Assembly: GCF_040219335.1 (NCBI RefSeq)
Contig: NZ_JAVJSQ010000005.1
Location: 377,501 to 441,500 of the forward strand
DNA from: Gimesia sp.
Lineage (GTDB): Bacteria; Planctomycetota; Planctomycetia; Planctomycetales; Planctomycetaceae
DNA: 64,000 nucleotides
Direction: 5' to 3'
Made by a program: the position numbers and the translations under genes. Below are positions 37,877 to 47,272 of this stretch, one piece after another. The notes below the pieces were generated by a model. That model was not told the origin of the DNA, did no database searches, and saw only the letters and a list, made by a program, of their open reading frames with translations. Within the stretch, counting starts at the first letter, position 1, and each line of letters begins with the position of its first letter.

Positions 37877-38950
37877 TTAAGTCTCGGTGCGGTCAGGCAG
37901 CCTGCGTAAAATCAACAGACGTTCCCGCCGTTCCGCTTCAATCTGGTCGGGCAGGTGAATTTTCTGGCCTTCCCGCGTCAGTTCGAGCAGTCGCTGCCAG
38001 TGATCGAAGCCCATCCGCTTCCGCGACCAGTGCATCTCCTGCCAGATCTTGAGAAAGCACTGTTTGACCAGATAATCGGGAGTATCGAGCAGTTGATCAC
38101 AGTCCAGCCGCCATGTCTCCTGGTTCTGATCAAGGGTCGCGCGATTTAGAATCTGTGTCACATCTGCTGAAATCACTTCAGTGACTTCTTCCGCCTGTTG
38201 AGAGAGCCGATGCAAGGCCTGCACGACAGCGGGATTGAACTCTGTTTTCAGGTAGGGGAGTAACTGATGACGAATGCGATTACGGGTAAAACGCAGATCT
38301 GTGTTCGACGCATCGGTGCGAAATTCCTGGCCAAACTCCTGTAGATAATGCACAACGTCTTCGCGACTGAGATCCAGCAAGGGACGTACGAGATAGAGGT
38401 TTTCCGCCAGTAACCGAACACGGGGGATGCCTTTCAGGCCGGAGATTCCAGTGCCGCGGATGATGTGATGCAACACGGTTTCCGCCTGATCATCGAGGGT
38501 ATGCGCCACCGCAATCCGCGTGCAGTGTTCTGCGTGGGCAGTCCGGATCAGAAATTCATAGCGGGCGGACCGACTCAGTTCTTCCAGGCCGGTTGAGGAC
38601 CCCGTCTGTTGCGACGCCAGCTCCTGTTTTTCCAATAGGAGAGGCAGGTTGAATGCTCGGCAGGTCTCCTTCAGCCAGTCCGCGTCCGCATCGGAATCTG
38701 AGCCCCGCAGGCCGTGATTCAGGTGGGCTACGACCAGGGAACCGGGGCAGAAGTTGAGCTCTGTCGCTGAGACCAGTTCCATCAGGGCGCGCAGCAGTGC
38801 AATACTATCTGCACCACCCGAGACGGCAACCAGGGTTCTCTCGGCTTGTGTTGCAGGTGGACTCTTGTCTGGTAAATACGTTTGCCCGGCTGCAATCCGC
38901 TGCTCGCAGGCGCGCCAGCCGCGATTCACTGCTGAGACAAACTCATTCAT
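37877..38950 (-). CDS. tilS: tRNA(Ile)-lysidine synthase
   Basis: About 357 residues. The PP-loop ATP motif 'VAVSGGADSIALLRALM' near residue 42 and 'VAHLNHGLRGSDSDADADW' are diagnostic of TilS, as is 'RFTRNRIRHQLLPYL'. It converts the wobble cytidine of tRNA-Ile(CAU) to lysidine so that AUA is read as Ile. I use the ATG at 38950; an in-frame GTG at 38971 is also possible. No ribosome site distinguishes them. Confidence 0.92.
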   Translation of the reverse strand: MNEFVSAVNRGWRACEQRIAAGQTYLPDKSPPATQAERTLVAVSGGADSIALLRALMELVSATELNFCPGSLVVAHLNHGLRGSDSDADADWLKETCRAFNLPLLLEKQELASQQTGSSTGLEELSRSARYEFLIRTAHAEHCTRIAVAHTLDDQAETVLHHIIRGTGISGLKGIPRVRLLAENLYLVRPLLDLSREDVVHYLQEFGQEFRTDASNTDLRFTRNRIRHQLLPYLKTEFNPAVVQALHRLSQQAEEVTEVISADVTQILNRATLDQNQETWRLDCDQLLDTPDYLVKQCFLKIWQEMHWSRKRMGFDHWQRLLELTREGQKIHLPDQIEAERRERLLILRRLPDRTET

Positions 38951-38971
38951 AAGGGCAATCGTTTCTTTCAC

Positions 38972-39955
38972 TGACGGGAGACACGCAGGCAGGTCTGACG
39001 CATGAGAGCGAGATGGGAAATTGAACCAATATTTCTCACAATATACTATCGCATCCGGAAATCTCTTGTTACCATGAATCGGGAAATTTGCGAGAAGTTT
39101 CCTCTGTCATTCGAGTTACAGACAGATTCATCTCTTCGATTCCAAAAGGAACGAACTTTGGGAATCGGCTGATGTTTCCTGTTTTTTTCTGGATGTTCTG
39201 GAGTGAGCTTTTCATAATAGTTTCATTGTATTTTATTTTTAAGTTTCCTTTCGGCATTTCCTGGCTTGATCGGGAGCATTGTCACAGAACTGTTTACGAC
39301 ACGGAAACTGAACTTCAGCTGCTGTGTCAAAACAAACTCTGTGCTGTAAGAGTTTCTAAAGTAGTATCAGGTACAGTTGAATTGGAGAATCAACAATGTT
39401 TGGCATTCTCAATGAGACAATCCTTGCAATTTATGTTCTGTTCACAAAAGTGGCGAAACAATTGCCGACGCTGATTCGTTCACGGAAATCCTCTCCCTGG
39501 ACGGAAGAAAGCTCTTCCCCTGCACATGTTCAGACACAACTGACGGGGCAGCAGGAGTGGGTGCGTCAAATTCTGTCTTATCTGGGGATCGAATTACGGT
39601 CAAAGGTACCCGTCCCGGTCCGCACTGACCGGAGATACTTTCGACGGCGTTAGCAGGCACCTGCACGGGCCATCTGTTTGTTGTTCAAATTCACCAAGTT
39701 CCAGACTACTGCTGAGTTAAAGCTGTTATTTGAATTTCATATCTTTATTCAGACATCTTTAGATCGATCAGAAACTCCCGGACGCTCCTGTCATTCTGAG
39801 AAATTCCTGACAACCTGCATCGTGCACTTCCGGCCTGATCTCCAGGACTGGAGATTAAGGATTTGTACGGTATTGTCTCTGTTGTATGTTAACGCCAAAT
39901 AGCATTCTGCAGGAAAGGGACTTTTCACCAAAGGCGCATAGGAAGCACCTGGAAT
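38972..39955. other. AT-rich gene-poor region before rny
   Basis: Almost 1 kb with base composition clearly lower in G+C than its neighbours. The only open frame with a plausible ribosome site is the short one at 39396; a 128-codon frame at 39088 has no such support. No tRNA, repeat or clear terminator was found. The last 50 bases must hold the rny promoter and leader. Confidence 0.5.
39396..39653 (+). CDS. Possible small protein, unknown function
   Basis: An 85-codon frame with GGAG eight bases before its ATG. The product has a short hydrophobic N-terminus (MFGILNETILAIYVLF) and a basic tail (RTDRRYFRRR). I recognise no family, and codon use is mixed, so this may be non-coding. It is reported because the ribosome site is good and the region is otherwise empty. 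Confidence 0.3.
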   Translation: MFGILNETILAIYVLFTKVAKQLPTLIRSRKSSPWTEESSSPAHVQTQLTGQQEWVRQILSYLGIELRSKVPVPVRTDRRYFRRR

Positions 39956-41503
39956 ATGTTAACAGAAGTCGCTATTGGAGCTACTCTGGCGCTCATTGTC
40001 GGGGCCTTCATCGGTTATTTCATTGACCGCATTCGCCGCGGATCTGCCTATCAGTCTTATCAGCAGATTCTGAAACAGGCCGAACTCGATGCCGAAAACC
40101 TGCTCAAAAGCCAGAAGCTGGAAGCCAAAGAAGAGCTGCTCAAACGCCGCGAATCTCTGGAAGAAGAAGTCAACAAGCAGCGCGAAGAGCTCTGGGCCGT
40201 TGAGAAAAAGCTCAGCAAGCGTGAGAACGCGCTCGAAGATCAGCAGGCCGATTTCCTCAAAAAGGAATCCATGATTCAGGCCACCCAGTCCAAGTTGGCC
40301 TCCCGTACCAAAGCGGTCGAAGCCCGCGAACAGGAACTGGAACGTGCCCTGAAGAAGCAGCAGGAAGAGCTCTTCAAAATCAGTGGACTGGATCGCGAAA
40401 CCGCCTCACAGATGCTGCTCGACCGGCTCGAAAATGATCTCAAAAATGAAACCGGCGCACTGATTATGAAGTATCAGAGCGAGCTGAAACAGTCGTGTGA
40501 CAAGCTGGCACGCGAGACCATCGGCATGGCCGTTCAGAGGTTCGCTTCCGGACACGTGGCCGAGACCACCGTCTCCACAGTGGAACTCCCTGAAGAGGAA
40601 ATGAAAGGGCGGATCATCGGTCGGGAAGGTCGTAACATCCGGGCCTTTGAAAAAGCGACTGGCGTGGACGTGATTGTGGACGATACACCGGGGGTGGTCG
40701 TTGTTTCCGCCTTCGACAATGTCCGCCGGCAGATCGGTAAAATGTCCCTGCAGAAACTGGTCAACGATGGACGCATCCATCCCGCCCGTATAGAGGAAGT
40801 CGTCGAAGAGACACAGAAGGAACTCGAAGAATACATCCTGACCATGGGGCAGAACGCCTGTCAGGAAGTCAATATCTCCGGCGTGCATCCCAAACTGGTC
40901 GACCTGCTGGGCCGTCTGCATTTCCGTACGAGTTACAGTCAGAATGTACTCCGGCACTCAATCGAGGTTTCCGCTCTAACCGGCATCATGGCAGAACAGC
41001 TCGGCCTGGACGGGACACTCGCCCGTCGTTGTGGTCTGTTCCATGACATCGGTAAAGCCGCCGACCACGAAATGGAAGGGGGCCACCCCGCCGTCGGTGC
41101 CCAGCTGCTCAAGCGGTACGGCGAATGTCAGGAAGTCGTGCATGCCGCCGCCGGTCATCACGATGACATCCGCCCCGATTACATCTACACTGTGCTTGTC
41201 GCTGCTGCGGACGCCTGTTCTGCTTCGCGCCCCGGTGCCCGCCGCGATACGCTGGAAAAATATGTGCGTCGCCTCGAAGAGCTGGAAACGCTGGTTTGCG
41301 GCTTCCCGGGCGTCGATCATACCTATGCGATTCAGGCTGGTCGTGAAGTTCGCGTAATCGTCGATTCCGATCAGGTCAACGACCGTGAAGCAGCCAAGAT
41401 GTGCAAAGACATCGCCAAGGCGATCGAAGAAACCCTGACCTACCCGGGCGAAATCCGGGTGACCGTGATGCGCGAGTCACGTACGGTCGAATACGCCCGC
41501 TAA
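39956..41503 (+). CDS. rny: Ribonuclease Y
   Basis: A 515-residue membrane-anchored endoribonuclease. Order of domains: one N-terminal transmembrane helix ('[20 protein letters not shown]'), a long charged coiled coil (residues about 30-190), a KH domain with '[19 protein letters not shown]' and an HD domain with [11 protein letters not shown] (metal His-Asp near residue 363). It starts decay of many mRNAs. Length and layout match the family. Its stop overlaps the convergent PaiB-like gene by four bases and sits in a CCCGC/GCGGG hairpin. Confidence 0.96.
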   Translation: MLTEVAIGATLALIVGAFIGYFIDRIRRGSAYQSYQQILKQAELDAENLLKSQKLEAKEELLKRRESLEEEVNKQREELWAVEKKLSKRENALEDQQADFLKKESMIQATQSKLASRTKAVEAREQELERALKKQQEELFKISGLDRETASQMLLDRLENDLKNETGALIMKYQSELKQSCDKLARETIGMAVQRFASGHVAETTVSTVELPEEEMKGRIIGREGRNIRAFEKATGVDVIVDDTPGVVVVSAFDNVRRQIGKMSLQKLVNDGRIHPARIEEVVEETQKELEEYILTMGQNACQEVNISGVHPKLVDLLGRLHFRTSYSQNVLRHSIEVSALTGIMAEQLGLDGTLARRCGLFHDIGKAADHEMEGGHPAVGAQLLKRYGECQEVVHAAAGHHDDIRPDYIYTVLVAAADACSASRPGARRDTLEKYVRRLEELETLVCGFPGVDHTYAIQAGREVRVIVDSDQVNDREAAKMCKDIAKAIEETLTYPGEIRVTVMRESRTVEYAR

Positions 41504-42123
41504 GCGGGAAGATCTGCTTCCATCAGAGCAGCGATGGCCCAAGCGTCGTCGCTGCTCTGTTTTTTTAACGCATCGATCACTTTCTTCCGCCGCTCTTCCG
41601 GATGGTTCTGGCTCAGTTTGAACTTGCCTTTGATGCGTTCAATCTCAATCCGAAAGCCGACGATTCCCTTAAGCAGTCCCTCGGTGAACTCAGTCTCTGG
41701 AGTCTGCATGGACCAGGACTCAGGCTGCGAGGCTTCATAAAACTGCACGGTTTCTGCGATGACCGCTTTCAGCTCTGCGTCATCAGTGATCCGGTAATAC
41801 CGACCGTAAACGTGCACCGTCTGATAGTTCCAGGTCGGGACTGTATTCTGAGATGCATACCAGGTGGGTGAGATGTAAGCATGCGGACCATGGAAGATGG
41901 CCAGCATACTCTGATTGTCTGGAGTCTCCGCTTGCGGATTCGCCCGGGCAAAGTGCCCCAGCAGGCACCCATTCTGTCCCACCTCACGCTGCAAAAGTAA
42001 AGGCAGGTGAGAAGCAAACGGCTCTTCGCCCTGATTGCTCACCAGTGTGGCAAAGCTGTGTTGTTTGATAAACGGGTGCAGTCGGCTGACGTCGGTTTCG
42101 GCAAAAGCGGCTGGGACATACAT
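41500..42123 (-). CDS. PaiB-family FMN-binding (negative transcriptional regulator-like) protein
   Basis: A 207-residue split-barrel protein. '[11 protein letters not shown]' start, '[20 protein letters not shown]' and '[21 protein letters not shown]' are PaiB hallmarks. The family binds flavin and was first linked to repression of protease production in Bacillus; its true biochemical role is uncertain. It converges on rny with a four-base overlap of stop codons. Confidence 0.9.
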   Translation of the reverse strand: MYVPAAFAETDVSRLHPFIKQHSFATLVSNQGEEPFASHLPLLLQREVGQNGCLLGHFARANPQAETPDNQSMLAIFHGPHAYISPTWYASQNTVPTWNYQTVHVYGRYYRITDDAELKAVIAETVQFYEASQPESWSMQTPETEFTEGLLKGIVGFRIEIERIKGKFKLSQNHPEERRKKVIDALKKQSSDDAWAIAALMEADLPA

Positions 42124-42297
42124 GGAATCAGCTGGTCCTCAGGAAGAGAGCAGGGGACGGATTGTACATTCAGTTCTGACAGCGGTTCCGGTTCGCAGGT
42201 TCGTCAGACTATCAATTCCAGGATCATTTCTTTAACTTGAAGTGACTGCCATCATTGTGAGGCGGAAACCACTCTCATGCAAAGGAGTTCCGAAATA

Positions 42298-42663
42298 ATG
42301 CCTTTTATTGATATCGATTCCGTCCAGCCCCTGGAAGTCCTGCCTGGCTGTAAAATGCGGACCCCTTTCGGGGAAAATCTGATGCTGTCTTACCTGGAAA
42401 TGGAGGAAGGGGCCATTGTGCCCATGCACCATCATCCACACGAGCAGGGGGGAATGCTCCTCAAAGGCAGGCTGGAACTGACGATGGGAGACGAAGTGCG
42501 AACTGTCGAAGCAGGGGCGATGTTCATTATTCCCCCCAACACTCCGCATCAGGCGGTTGCCGTCGATGGGCCTGCCGTAGTCCTGGATGTATTCAGCCCG
42601 GTCCGCGAAGACTACGCGGAGCTGTTTAACAAGTACATCCCGACAGAGTCAGACGAAAGCTGA
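42298..42663 (+). CDS. Cupin-domain protein
   Basis: About 121 residues forming one cupin barrel: 'MHHHPHEQGGMLLKGRLELT' holds the metal-binding His cluster and Glu, and 'PPNTPHQAVAVDGPAVVLDV' the second motif. The ATG at 42298 has AAGGAG ten bases upstream and is preferred over an earlier ATG at 42277. Small single-cupin proteins often act as sugar or metabolite-binding proteins or dioxygenases; the function here is open. Confidence 0.88.
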   Translation: MPFIDIDSVQPLEVLPGCKMRTPFGENLMLSYLEMEEGAIVPMHHHPHEQGGMLLKGRLELTMGDEVRTVEAGAMFIIPPNTPHQAVAVDGPAVVLDVFSPVREDYAELFNKYIPTESDES

Positions 42664-42673
42664 TCGCGTCAGT

Positions 42674-43132
42674 TTACGACTGGTGTTGCTGCTGGCTTTG
42701 CAGCTGTTTGAATTCGTCAGCCCTGCGGAGCAGCTCTTCTTTGGAGAGTACTTCCGTCTGGGTTGCGATATGCCATTGAATGCCAAAAGGATCCTTTACC
42801 GAGGCACTCCGCTCGCCGTAAAACTGGTCTGCCGGTCCGCGCTGGCCCAAAGCTCCTGCTTCCAGGGCTCTCTGGTAGGTGAGATCCACATCCGGTACAT
42901 AAACGTGTAAAGCTGCGGAGGTGGGCCCCCATTCCTCACAGGCATCGGCCAGCTCAACCATGGAATCGCCGATTCTCAGTGTCGCATGGCCGATCTTGTC
43001 ATCGTGGTATGAGATTAATTCAGTTGTCGCATCGAAGACGAATGTCACAAATTCAATCAGTCTCGCTGCCCCTTCTACCAGCAGATAGGGAGTGACTGCG
43101 TGGTAGCCATCGGGGGTGTAGTGGGGGGCCAT
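42674..43132 (-). CDS. VOC-family (glyoxalase/bleomycin-resistance-like) protein
   Basis: About 152 residues with the PhnB-like VOC fold: 'YHAVTPYLLVEGAARLIEFV', 'HATLRIGDSMVELADA' and a C-terminal 'VKDPFGIQWHIATQTE'. Start at 43132 is supported by AGGAG eight to ten bases upstream; a longer in-frame ATG at 43246 has no such site. Substrate unknown. It converges with the cupin gene, 10 bases apart. Confidence 0.87.
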   Translation of the reverse strand: MAPHYTPDGYHAVTPYLLVEGAARLIEFVTFVFDATTELISYHDDKIGHATLRIGDSMVELADACEEWGPTSAALHVYVPDVDLTYQRALEAGALGQRGPADQFYGERSASVKDPFGIQWHIATQTEVLSKEELLRRADEFKQLQSQQQHQS

Positions 43133-43344
43133 CTTGATTTCTCCTGAAATGCTGGGGACTGGAGGCGAAACAGGACCCGCAAAACAAACCATATTTGAAC
43201 TGATAATGTGGCCATTATACAATGGAATCTGTTTCAGGAATAGCAATTCATGTAAACTATTTTTTCCCTGTCAAAAACACTTGAAAACAAACGTTTTTTA
43301 TCAGTTGGACTCTTACCTTCACGCGAAATTTCGGGGAAAATCCA

Positions 43345-45153
43345 ATGCGACTGCTGCTCATTACTCTGCTGCTGTTTTCAGGGCTCAATCCGGTTCTGGC
43401 CGCCGGTCGACCCAATGTGATCCTGATTATGAGCGATGACCAGGGTTACGGTGAACTTTCCTGTCACGGAAATCCCCTGCTCAAAACTCCCCACCTCGAT
43501 CAGTTGGCCTCCGAGAGTGTCCGTCTGACCGACTTTCACGTCGCCCCGATGTGCACCCCGACCCGGGGGCAGTTGATGACCGGCCAGGACGCGTTTCGTA
43601 ATGCTGCCATGAATGTCAGCAGCGGACGGACGCTGCTCAGGCCCGAACTCCAGACCATGGCCAATCAGTTCCAGGCGGCCGGTTATCGCACCGGCATGTT
43701 CGGGAAATGGCATCTGGGAGACAATTATCCCTATCGTCCGCAGGATCGTGGCTTCCAGGAAACACTCTGGTTTCCCTCATCTCACATCAGCGCGGTACCC
43801 GACTACTGGATCAACGATTATTTTGATGATACCTATTTGCAAAACGGACACCGCGTGAAGCAGACCGGTTATTGCACGGATGTCTTTTTTCGTGAAATGC
43901 GGAACTGGATCCGTACCCGTGATGAATCCCTCCCGTTTTTTGCCTACCTGCCTCTGAATGCGCCCCACGGACCTCTGTATGTCCCCGATCATTATCGGCG
44001 ACCAGTCGAAGCAGCACTCCGGGAACATCCCGAGGTCGTGCAACATCTCAAGCCCCAGCGCAGAAAAGCACTGATCAGCTACCTCGCGATGTGCGCTAAC
44101 ATCGATGAAAACATCGGCAAGCTGGAACGGTTTCTGAGCGAATCGAAACTGCGCAACGATACGATCGTCATTTTTCTGACCGATAACGGGAGTACGATGG
44201 GCCCTGATTACTATAACGCCGGCATGCGTGGCAGGAAGGTGACGCTCTGGGAGGGAGGCCATCGTGTTCCCTGTTTCATTCGCTGGCCAGACGGTAATCT
44301 CGGACCGGCACGCGATGTGAACGATCTGACCCACGTTCAGGATCTGCTCCCCACGCTGGCCGAGCTCTGTGAACTTCCCCTGCCTGAGCAGCGACTGGAC
44401 GGCATCAGTCTGGCGCCGCATCTGCGGGGAGAAGTCAAATCGCTGCCGGACCGGATGCTGGTCGTTAATTACAGTCGTATGCCCTTCATCGGCAATAAGA
44501 AGAGCATGTTCCTCTCAAAGCCGCGGAAGGAAGGGGCTGCCGTCCTCTGGAAACGCTGGCGCTGGCTGGAGAACCGGGAGCTATATGATCTCAACAGCGA
44601 TCCATTGCAAAAAAAGAACGTGGCAGAACAGCATCCGGAAGTCGTCGCCCGGATGCAGGCACACCTCGATCAGTGGTGGAAAGAGCTACAACCGCATGTA
44701 GCCGAGCCGCAGCGGGTGATTATTGGCCATGCAGCGGAAAACCCTTCAATGCTCACTGCCTGTGAATGGCTGGACGTCTTTGTCGATCAGCAGGGGCAGG
44801 TGCGTCGTGGAATCCGCCGCAACGGCACCTGGCAGCTGACAGTTGCCGAGGCGGGCAACTATGAATTCGAATTGCGTCGCTGGCCCCGTGAAAGTGGATT
44901 GAAACTGAACGCGGGCACCCCCGCTGTCAAAGTCACTGATGGCCAACTCGCCGAAGGAGTGGCGCTACCAGTTGCGAAAGGCCGTCTCAAAATTGGCAGT
45001 TTCGAAGCGACGGCCAAACCGGATGCCGATGGGGAGTCGATTACGATTGAGACTCCACTGAAGCCCGGACAACTGGAACTGACAACCTGGCTCCTGGATG
45101 AGCAGGAGCAGGAGATCTGTGGTGCCTACTACGTCTATGTGAACCGAAAGTAA
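43345..45153 (+). CDS. Secreted formylglycine-dependent arylsulfatase
   Basis: A 602-residue sulfatase with an N-terminal signal peptide (residues 1-20). Metal aspartates lie in 'VILIMSDDQGYGE', and the formylglycine signature CTPTRGQLMTG starts at Cys70, the residue oxidised to formylglycine. 'GKWHLGD' and 'FLTDNGSTMGPDYYNAGMRG' are further conserved blocks. A C-terminal beta-rich extension of about 140 residues follows the catalytic domain. Such enzymes, very numerous in planctomycetes, desulfate algal polysaccharides outside the cytoplasm. It ends 10 bases from the convergent regulator gene. Confidence 0.95.
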   Translation: MRLLLITLLLFSGLNPVLAAGRPNVILIMSDDQGYGELSCHGNPLLKTPHLDQLASESVRLTDFHVAPMCTPTRGQLMTGQDAFRNAAMNVSSGRTLLRPELQTMANQFQAAGYRTGMFGKWHLGDNYPYRPQDRGFQETLWFPSSHISAVPDYWINDYFDDTYLQNGHRVKQTGYCTDVFFREMRNWIRTRDESLPFFAYLPLNAPHGPLYVPDHYRRPVEAALREHPEVVQHLKPQRRKALISYLAMCANIDENIGKLERFLSESKLRNDTIVIFLTDNGSTMGPDYYNAGMRGRKVTLWEGGHRVPCFIRWPDGNLGPARDVNDLTHVQDLLPTLAELCELPLPEQRLDGISLAPHLRGEVKSLPDRMLVVNYSRMPFIGNKKSMFLSKPRKEGAAVLWKRWRWLENRELYDLNSDPLQKKNVAEQHPEVVARMQAHLDQWWKELQPHVAEPQRVIIGHAAENPSMLTACEWLDVFVDQQGQVRRGIRRNGTWQLTVAEAGNYEFELRRWPRESGLKLNAGTPAVKVTDGQLAEGVALPVAKGRLKIGSFEATAKPDADGESITIETPLKPGQLELTTWLLDEQEQEICGAYYVYVNRK

Positions 45154-45162
45154 ATGCGATTG

Positions 45163-46041
45163 CTACTTCGGTTCCTTTTCCGAGGCATTGAGCAGTGTTT
45201 GAGCGAATGATTCCAGGTGGCGGATATTGTCACAGAAGGCGGCATACTGCATCTGGTGACGGATCGGTTCTTTAAGAGCCCGTCCGCCGACCACGAAGGC
45301 CACATCCATACCGAATTCATCGTAGAGTTCGGCGTAGTGCTGCAGAAATTCCTGTTCGTTGCGGATGTAGCTCACACTCAGCCAGAACATCCGCGGCCGC
45401 TGTTGCTCGATTGCCGCGGCCAGGGTGGAGAAGGGGAGATTGGTTCCCAGTGAAGATGCATTCCACTTAATGTCGCGGAGCACCAGTTCAACCATCGTGG
45501 TGGCCAGGCTGTAGAGATCCCCTTCCACCGCACCACCGAAGGCCACGGGAGCATCAATCGGTGGATTGGGAATCAGCGTTCGCAATTCATGCAGCAGGCG
45601 GAGGGCCAGTTCGCAACCACGCCGTTCCTGGTAGACCTCTGCTTTTCCGCACTCCCACCGATCACCGATGGTCACGAACGACCGACCGATCACCAGGTCA
45701 CAGATTGAGCTGATGCTGTGTTCCGCCAGGTATAGGTCCAGTACGATCTGACGGCATAGATCTTCTTCGCCTCTCAATAACGCCTCGGTCAGCTGTTCTT
45801 CGGCGCGATCAATCACCCGGCTGGTCTGGCCGGTGGTGGCTGGGAGTCCCAGTACTTCGGGGCGTACAAGCTCGTATTTGCTGGAGCGTAAAAATTCGAT
45901 CAGATCCGGCAGGGCAATACGGCGGTGTCCCCCAGCCGTGTACTGGGTGGGGATCACCCCTTTGTCGCACCAGCGTTTGACGGAGGATTCACTGGCCTGG
46001 ATGGCACGGGCTACCTGTTTAGACGTCAGAAATTCGTGCAT
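45163..46041 (-). CDS. MerR-type regulator with degenerate cobalamin-binding domain (LitR/CarH-like)
   Basis: A 292-residue protein. Residues 1-65 form a MerR/excisionase winged helix ('SKQVARAIQASESSVKRWCD', 'GGHRRIALPDLIEFL'). Residues about 75-160 are the helical cap and 165-285 a B12-binding Rossmann-like domain ending 'DVAFVVGGRAL'. Compared with the CarH photoreceptor, Trp129-x9-Glu139 of the Wx9EH motif is kept, but the following His is Arg140, the residue after Trp is Glu130, and the usual DxHxxG ligand site reads GDLYSLA (Tyr177). It is therefore unlikely to hold cobalamin in the known way. It is divergent from a sigma factor gene. Confidence 0.82.
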   Translation of the reverse strand: MHEFLTSKQVARAIQASESSVKRWCDKGVIPTQYTAGGHRRIALPDLIEFLRSSKYELVRPEVLGLPATTGQTSRVIDRAEEQLTEALLRGEEDLCRQIVLDLYLAEHSISSICDLVIGRSFVTIGDRWECGKAEVYQERRGCELALRLLHELRTLIPNPPIDAPVAFGGAVEGDLYSLATTMVELVLRDIKWNASSLGTNLPFSTLAAAIEQQRPRMFWLSVSYIRNEQEFLQHYAELYDEFGMDVAFVVGGRALKEPIRHQMQYAAFCDNIRHLESFAQTLLNASEKEPK

Positions 46042-46107
46042 TTGACTTGATTCTGAAGTGGACGATCTGGTCGTTATCGAAAAGGGATATAAACATTCAA
46101 TACACTG

Positions 46108-46136
46108 ATACTAGTTCGGAAACTGTAATCTGACAA
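46108..46136 (-). promoter_or_regulatory. Predicted promoter of the MerR-type regulator
   Basis: On the minus strand: TTGTCA (plus 46131-46136), 17-base spacer, TAGTAT (46108-46113), about 70 bases before the start codon. The -35 lies within a TGAC-AA-GTCA palindrome (46131-46140) that could be an operator. Found by eye, not tested. Confidence 0.45.
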
Positions 46137-46187
46137 GTCACATAATTATAAGTTCCTCAATAGTAACAGGATGCATTTAGTTTTGCT

Positions 46188-46264
46188 GAAATGAACGTTT
46201 TGGACGAATTTGTGGTTGTTTTTGTTTTCCTGCTTGCGTATAAATGGTGTAGTAGAAATGAACG
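46188..46264 (+). repeat. Direct repeat GAAATGAACG flanking the sigma-gene promoter
   Basis: GAAATGAACG occurs at 46188-46197 and again at 46255-46264, 67 bases apart start to start. One copy lies just upstream of the predicted -35 and one just after the predicted start site. The segments CGAATTT that follow each copy (46205-46211 and 46263-46269) are also similar. This could be a paired operator. Confidence 0.45.
46216..46244 (+). promoter_or_regulatory. Predicted promoter of the sigma-70 family gene
   Basis: TTGTTT (46216-46221), 17-base spacer, TATAAA (46239-46244). Transcription would start near 46251, upstream of the preferred start codon at 46290 but downstream of an earlier in-frame ATG at 46191, so it helps choose the start. 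Confidence 0.5.
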
Positions 46265-46289
46265 AATTTCGATTTTCAGGAATATGAAA

Positions 46290-47237
46290 ATGATAGTGTG
46301 TTCAAAAGATCATTGTGAGCAATCGTCCCAGCAGCTGGCACAACGTGCCCGTGAAATTCTGCAGGCCGAAATTGACTTTATCCCGAATCCCAGCTTTCAG
46401 GATTCAGATGCGGACGAAGTGATTCTGGGGCAACCCTTGCCTGAGAGTAACACTGAAATTACAGCTGCTGCCTTCACGAAACCGGGCAGCCGGGCACTCT
46501 CGACTCAAATCGCCCGTCTCTGTCGCTCAGAAGTGCTGTCTGCAGCTGACGAGCAGGATCTGTTCCGCAGAATGAACTACCTCAAGTTCAAAGCCAATAT
46601 GCATCGTTGCAAACTCGACCCGGAAGAGGTCGAACCCTGCGACCTGGAGCGAATCGAAAATCTGCTCCAACAGGCAGAGCAGGTTCGCGATCAGATCTTT
46701 CGCTGCAACATGCGACTGGTGGTCTCGATCGTCAAGAAATGCGTGACTCCGGGCGTGAGCTTCGACGAGCTACTCAGTGATGGCTGCCTGACGCTGATAC
46801 ATGCCATCGAAAAGTTCGATTATGCCCGAGGATTCCGTTTCAGTACGTACGCATACCACTCCATTTCGAACTACGCGTATCGAAAAATTGCAAATCGTCG
46901 CAAGGAACGCAACAAATTTAAACAGCTGGGTGAAGAACGCACCCTGGAAGAACTGCAGGAGCAGAAGAATCCGATGATGGTCCGCGCGGTCTGGGATGAA
47001 CTCTCCGACCTGCTCAAGCAGACGATCGACACGCTCGATCAGCGGGAACAGTTTATTGTCCGCAGCCGGTTTGCTCTCGGCAAACATCGCAAAATTCAGA
47101 CCTTTCAAAAACTGGCCGATGAACTTGGAATCTCCAAAGAACGGGTACGTCAGCTTGAACAGCGGGCCGTGGCCAAACTGAGAGCACTCGCAGAAGGATC
47201 CCGTCTGGATGCGATTCGTGAACTCGTCGGCGGCTGA
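46290..47237 (+). CDS. RNA polymerase sigma factor, sigma-70 family (divergent)
   Basis: About 315 residues. Region 2 is readable as 'MRLVVSIVKKC', 'FDELLSDGCLTLIHAIEKFD' and 'GFRFSTYAYHSISNYAYRKI'; region 4 ends with 'ELGISKERVRQLEQRAVAKL', the -35 recognition helix. Region 2.4 differs from housekeeping sigma, so it likely reads a special promoter. Start 46290 is chosen because AGG lies nine bases upstream and the predicted promoter lies between it and the earlier ATG. It is followed after 35 bases by the DUF393 gene and the fatty-acid-modifying operon, and is divergent from a LitR/CarH-like regulator. Confidence 0.87.
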   Translation: MIVCSKDHCEQSSQQLAQRAREILQAEIDFIPNPSFQDSDADEVILGQPLPESNTEITAAAFTKPGSRALSTQIARLCRSEVLSAADEQDLFRRMNYLKFKANMHRCKLDPEEVEPCDLERIENLLQQAEQVRDQIFRCNMRLVVSIVKKCVTPGVSFDELLSDGCLTLIHAIEKFDYARGFRFSTYAYHSISNYAYRKIANRRKERNKFKQLGEERTLEELQEQKNPMMVRAVWDELSDLLKQTIDTLDQREQFIVRSRFALGKHRKIQTFQKLADELGISKERVRQLEQRAVAKLRALAEGSRLDAIRELVGG

Positions 47238-47272
47238 ATATGACACTTACTCAATTACAAGAACGGTGAAAT

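Noticed and set aside
39088-39474. Plus-strand open frame of 128 codons
   Set aside because: No ribosome site, irregular composition and it overlaps the better-supported small frame at 39396.
46191-46289. Longer N-terminus of the sigma factor
   Set aside because: The predicted promoter and repeats lie within this stretch, its start has no ribosome site and the added residues are hydrophobic and unlike the family.
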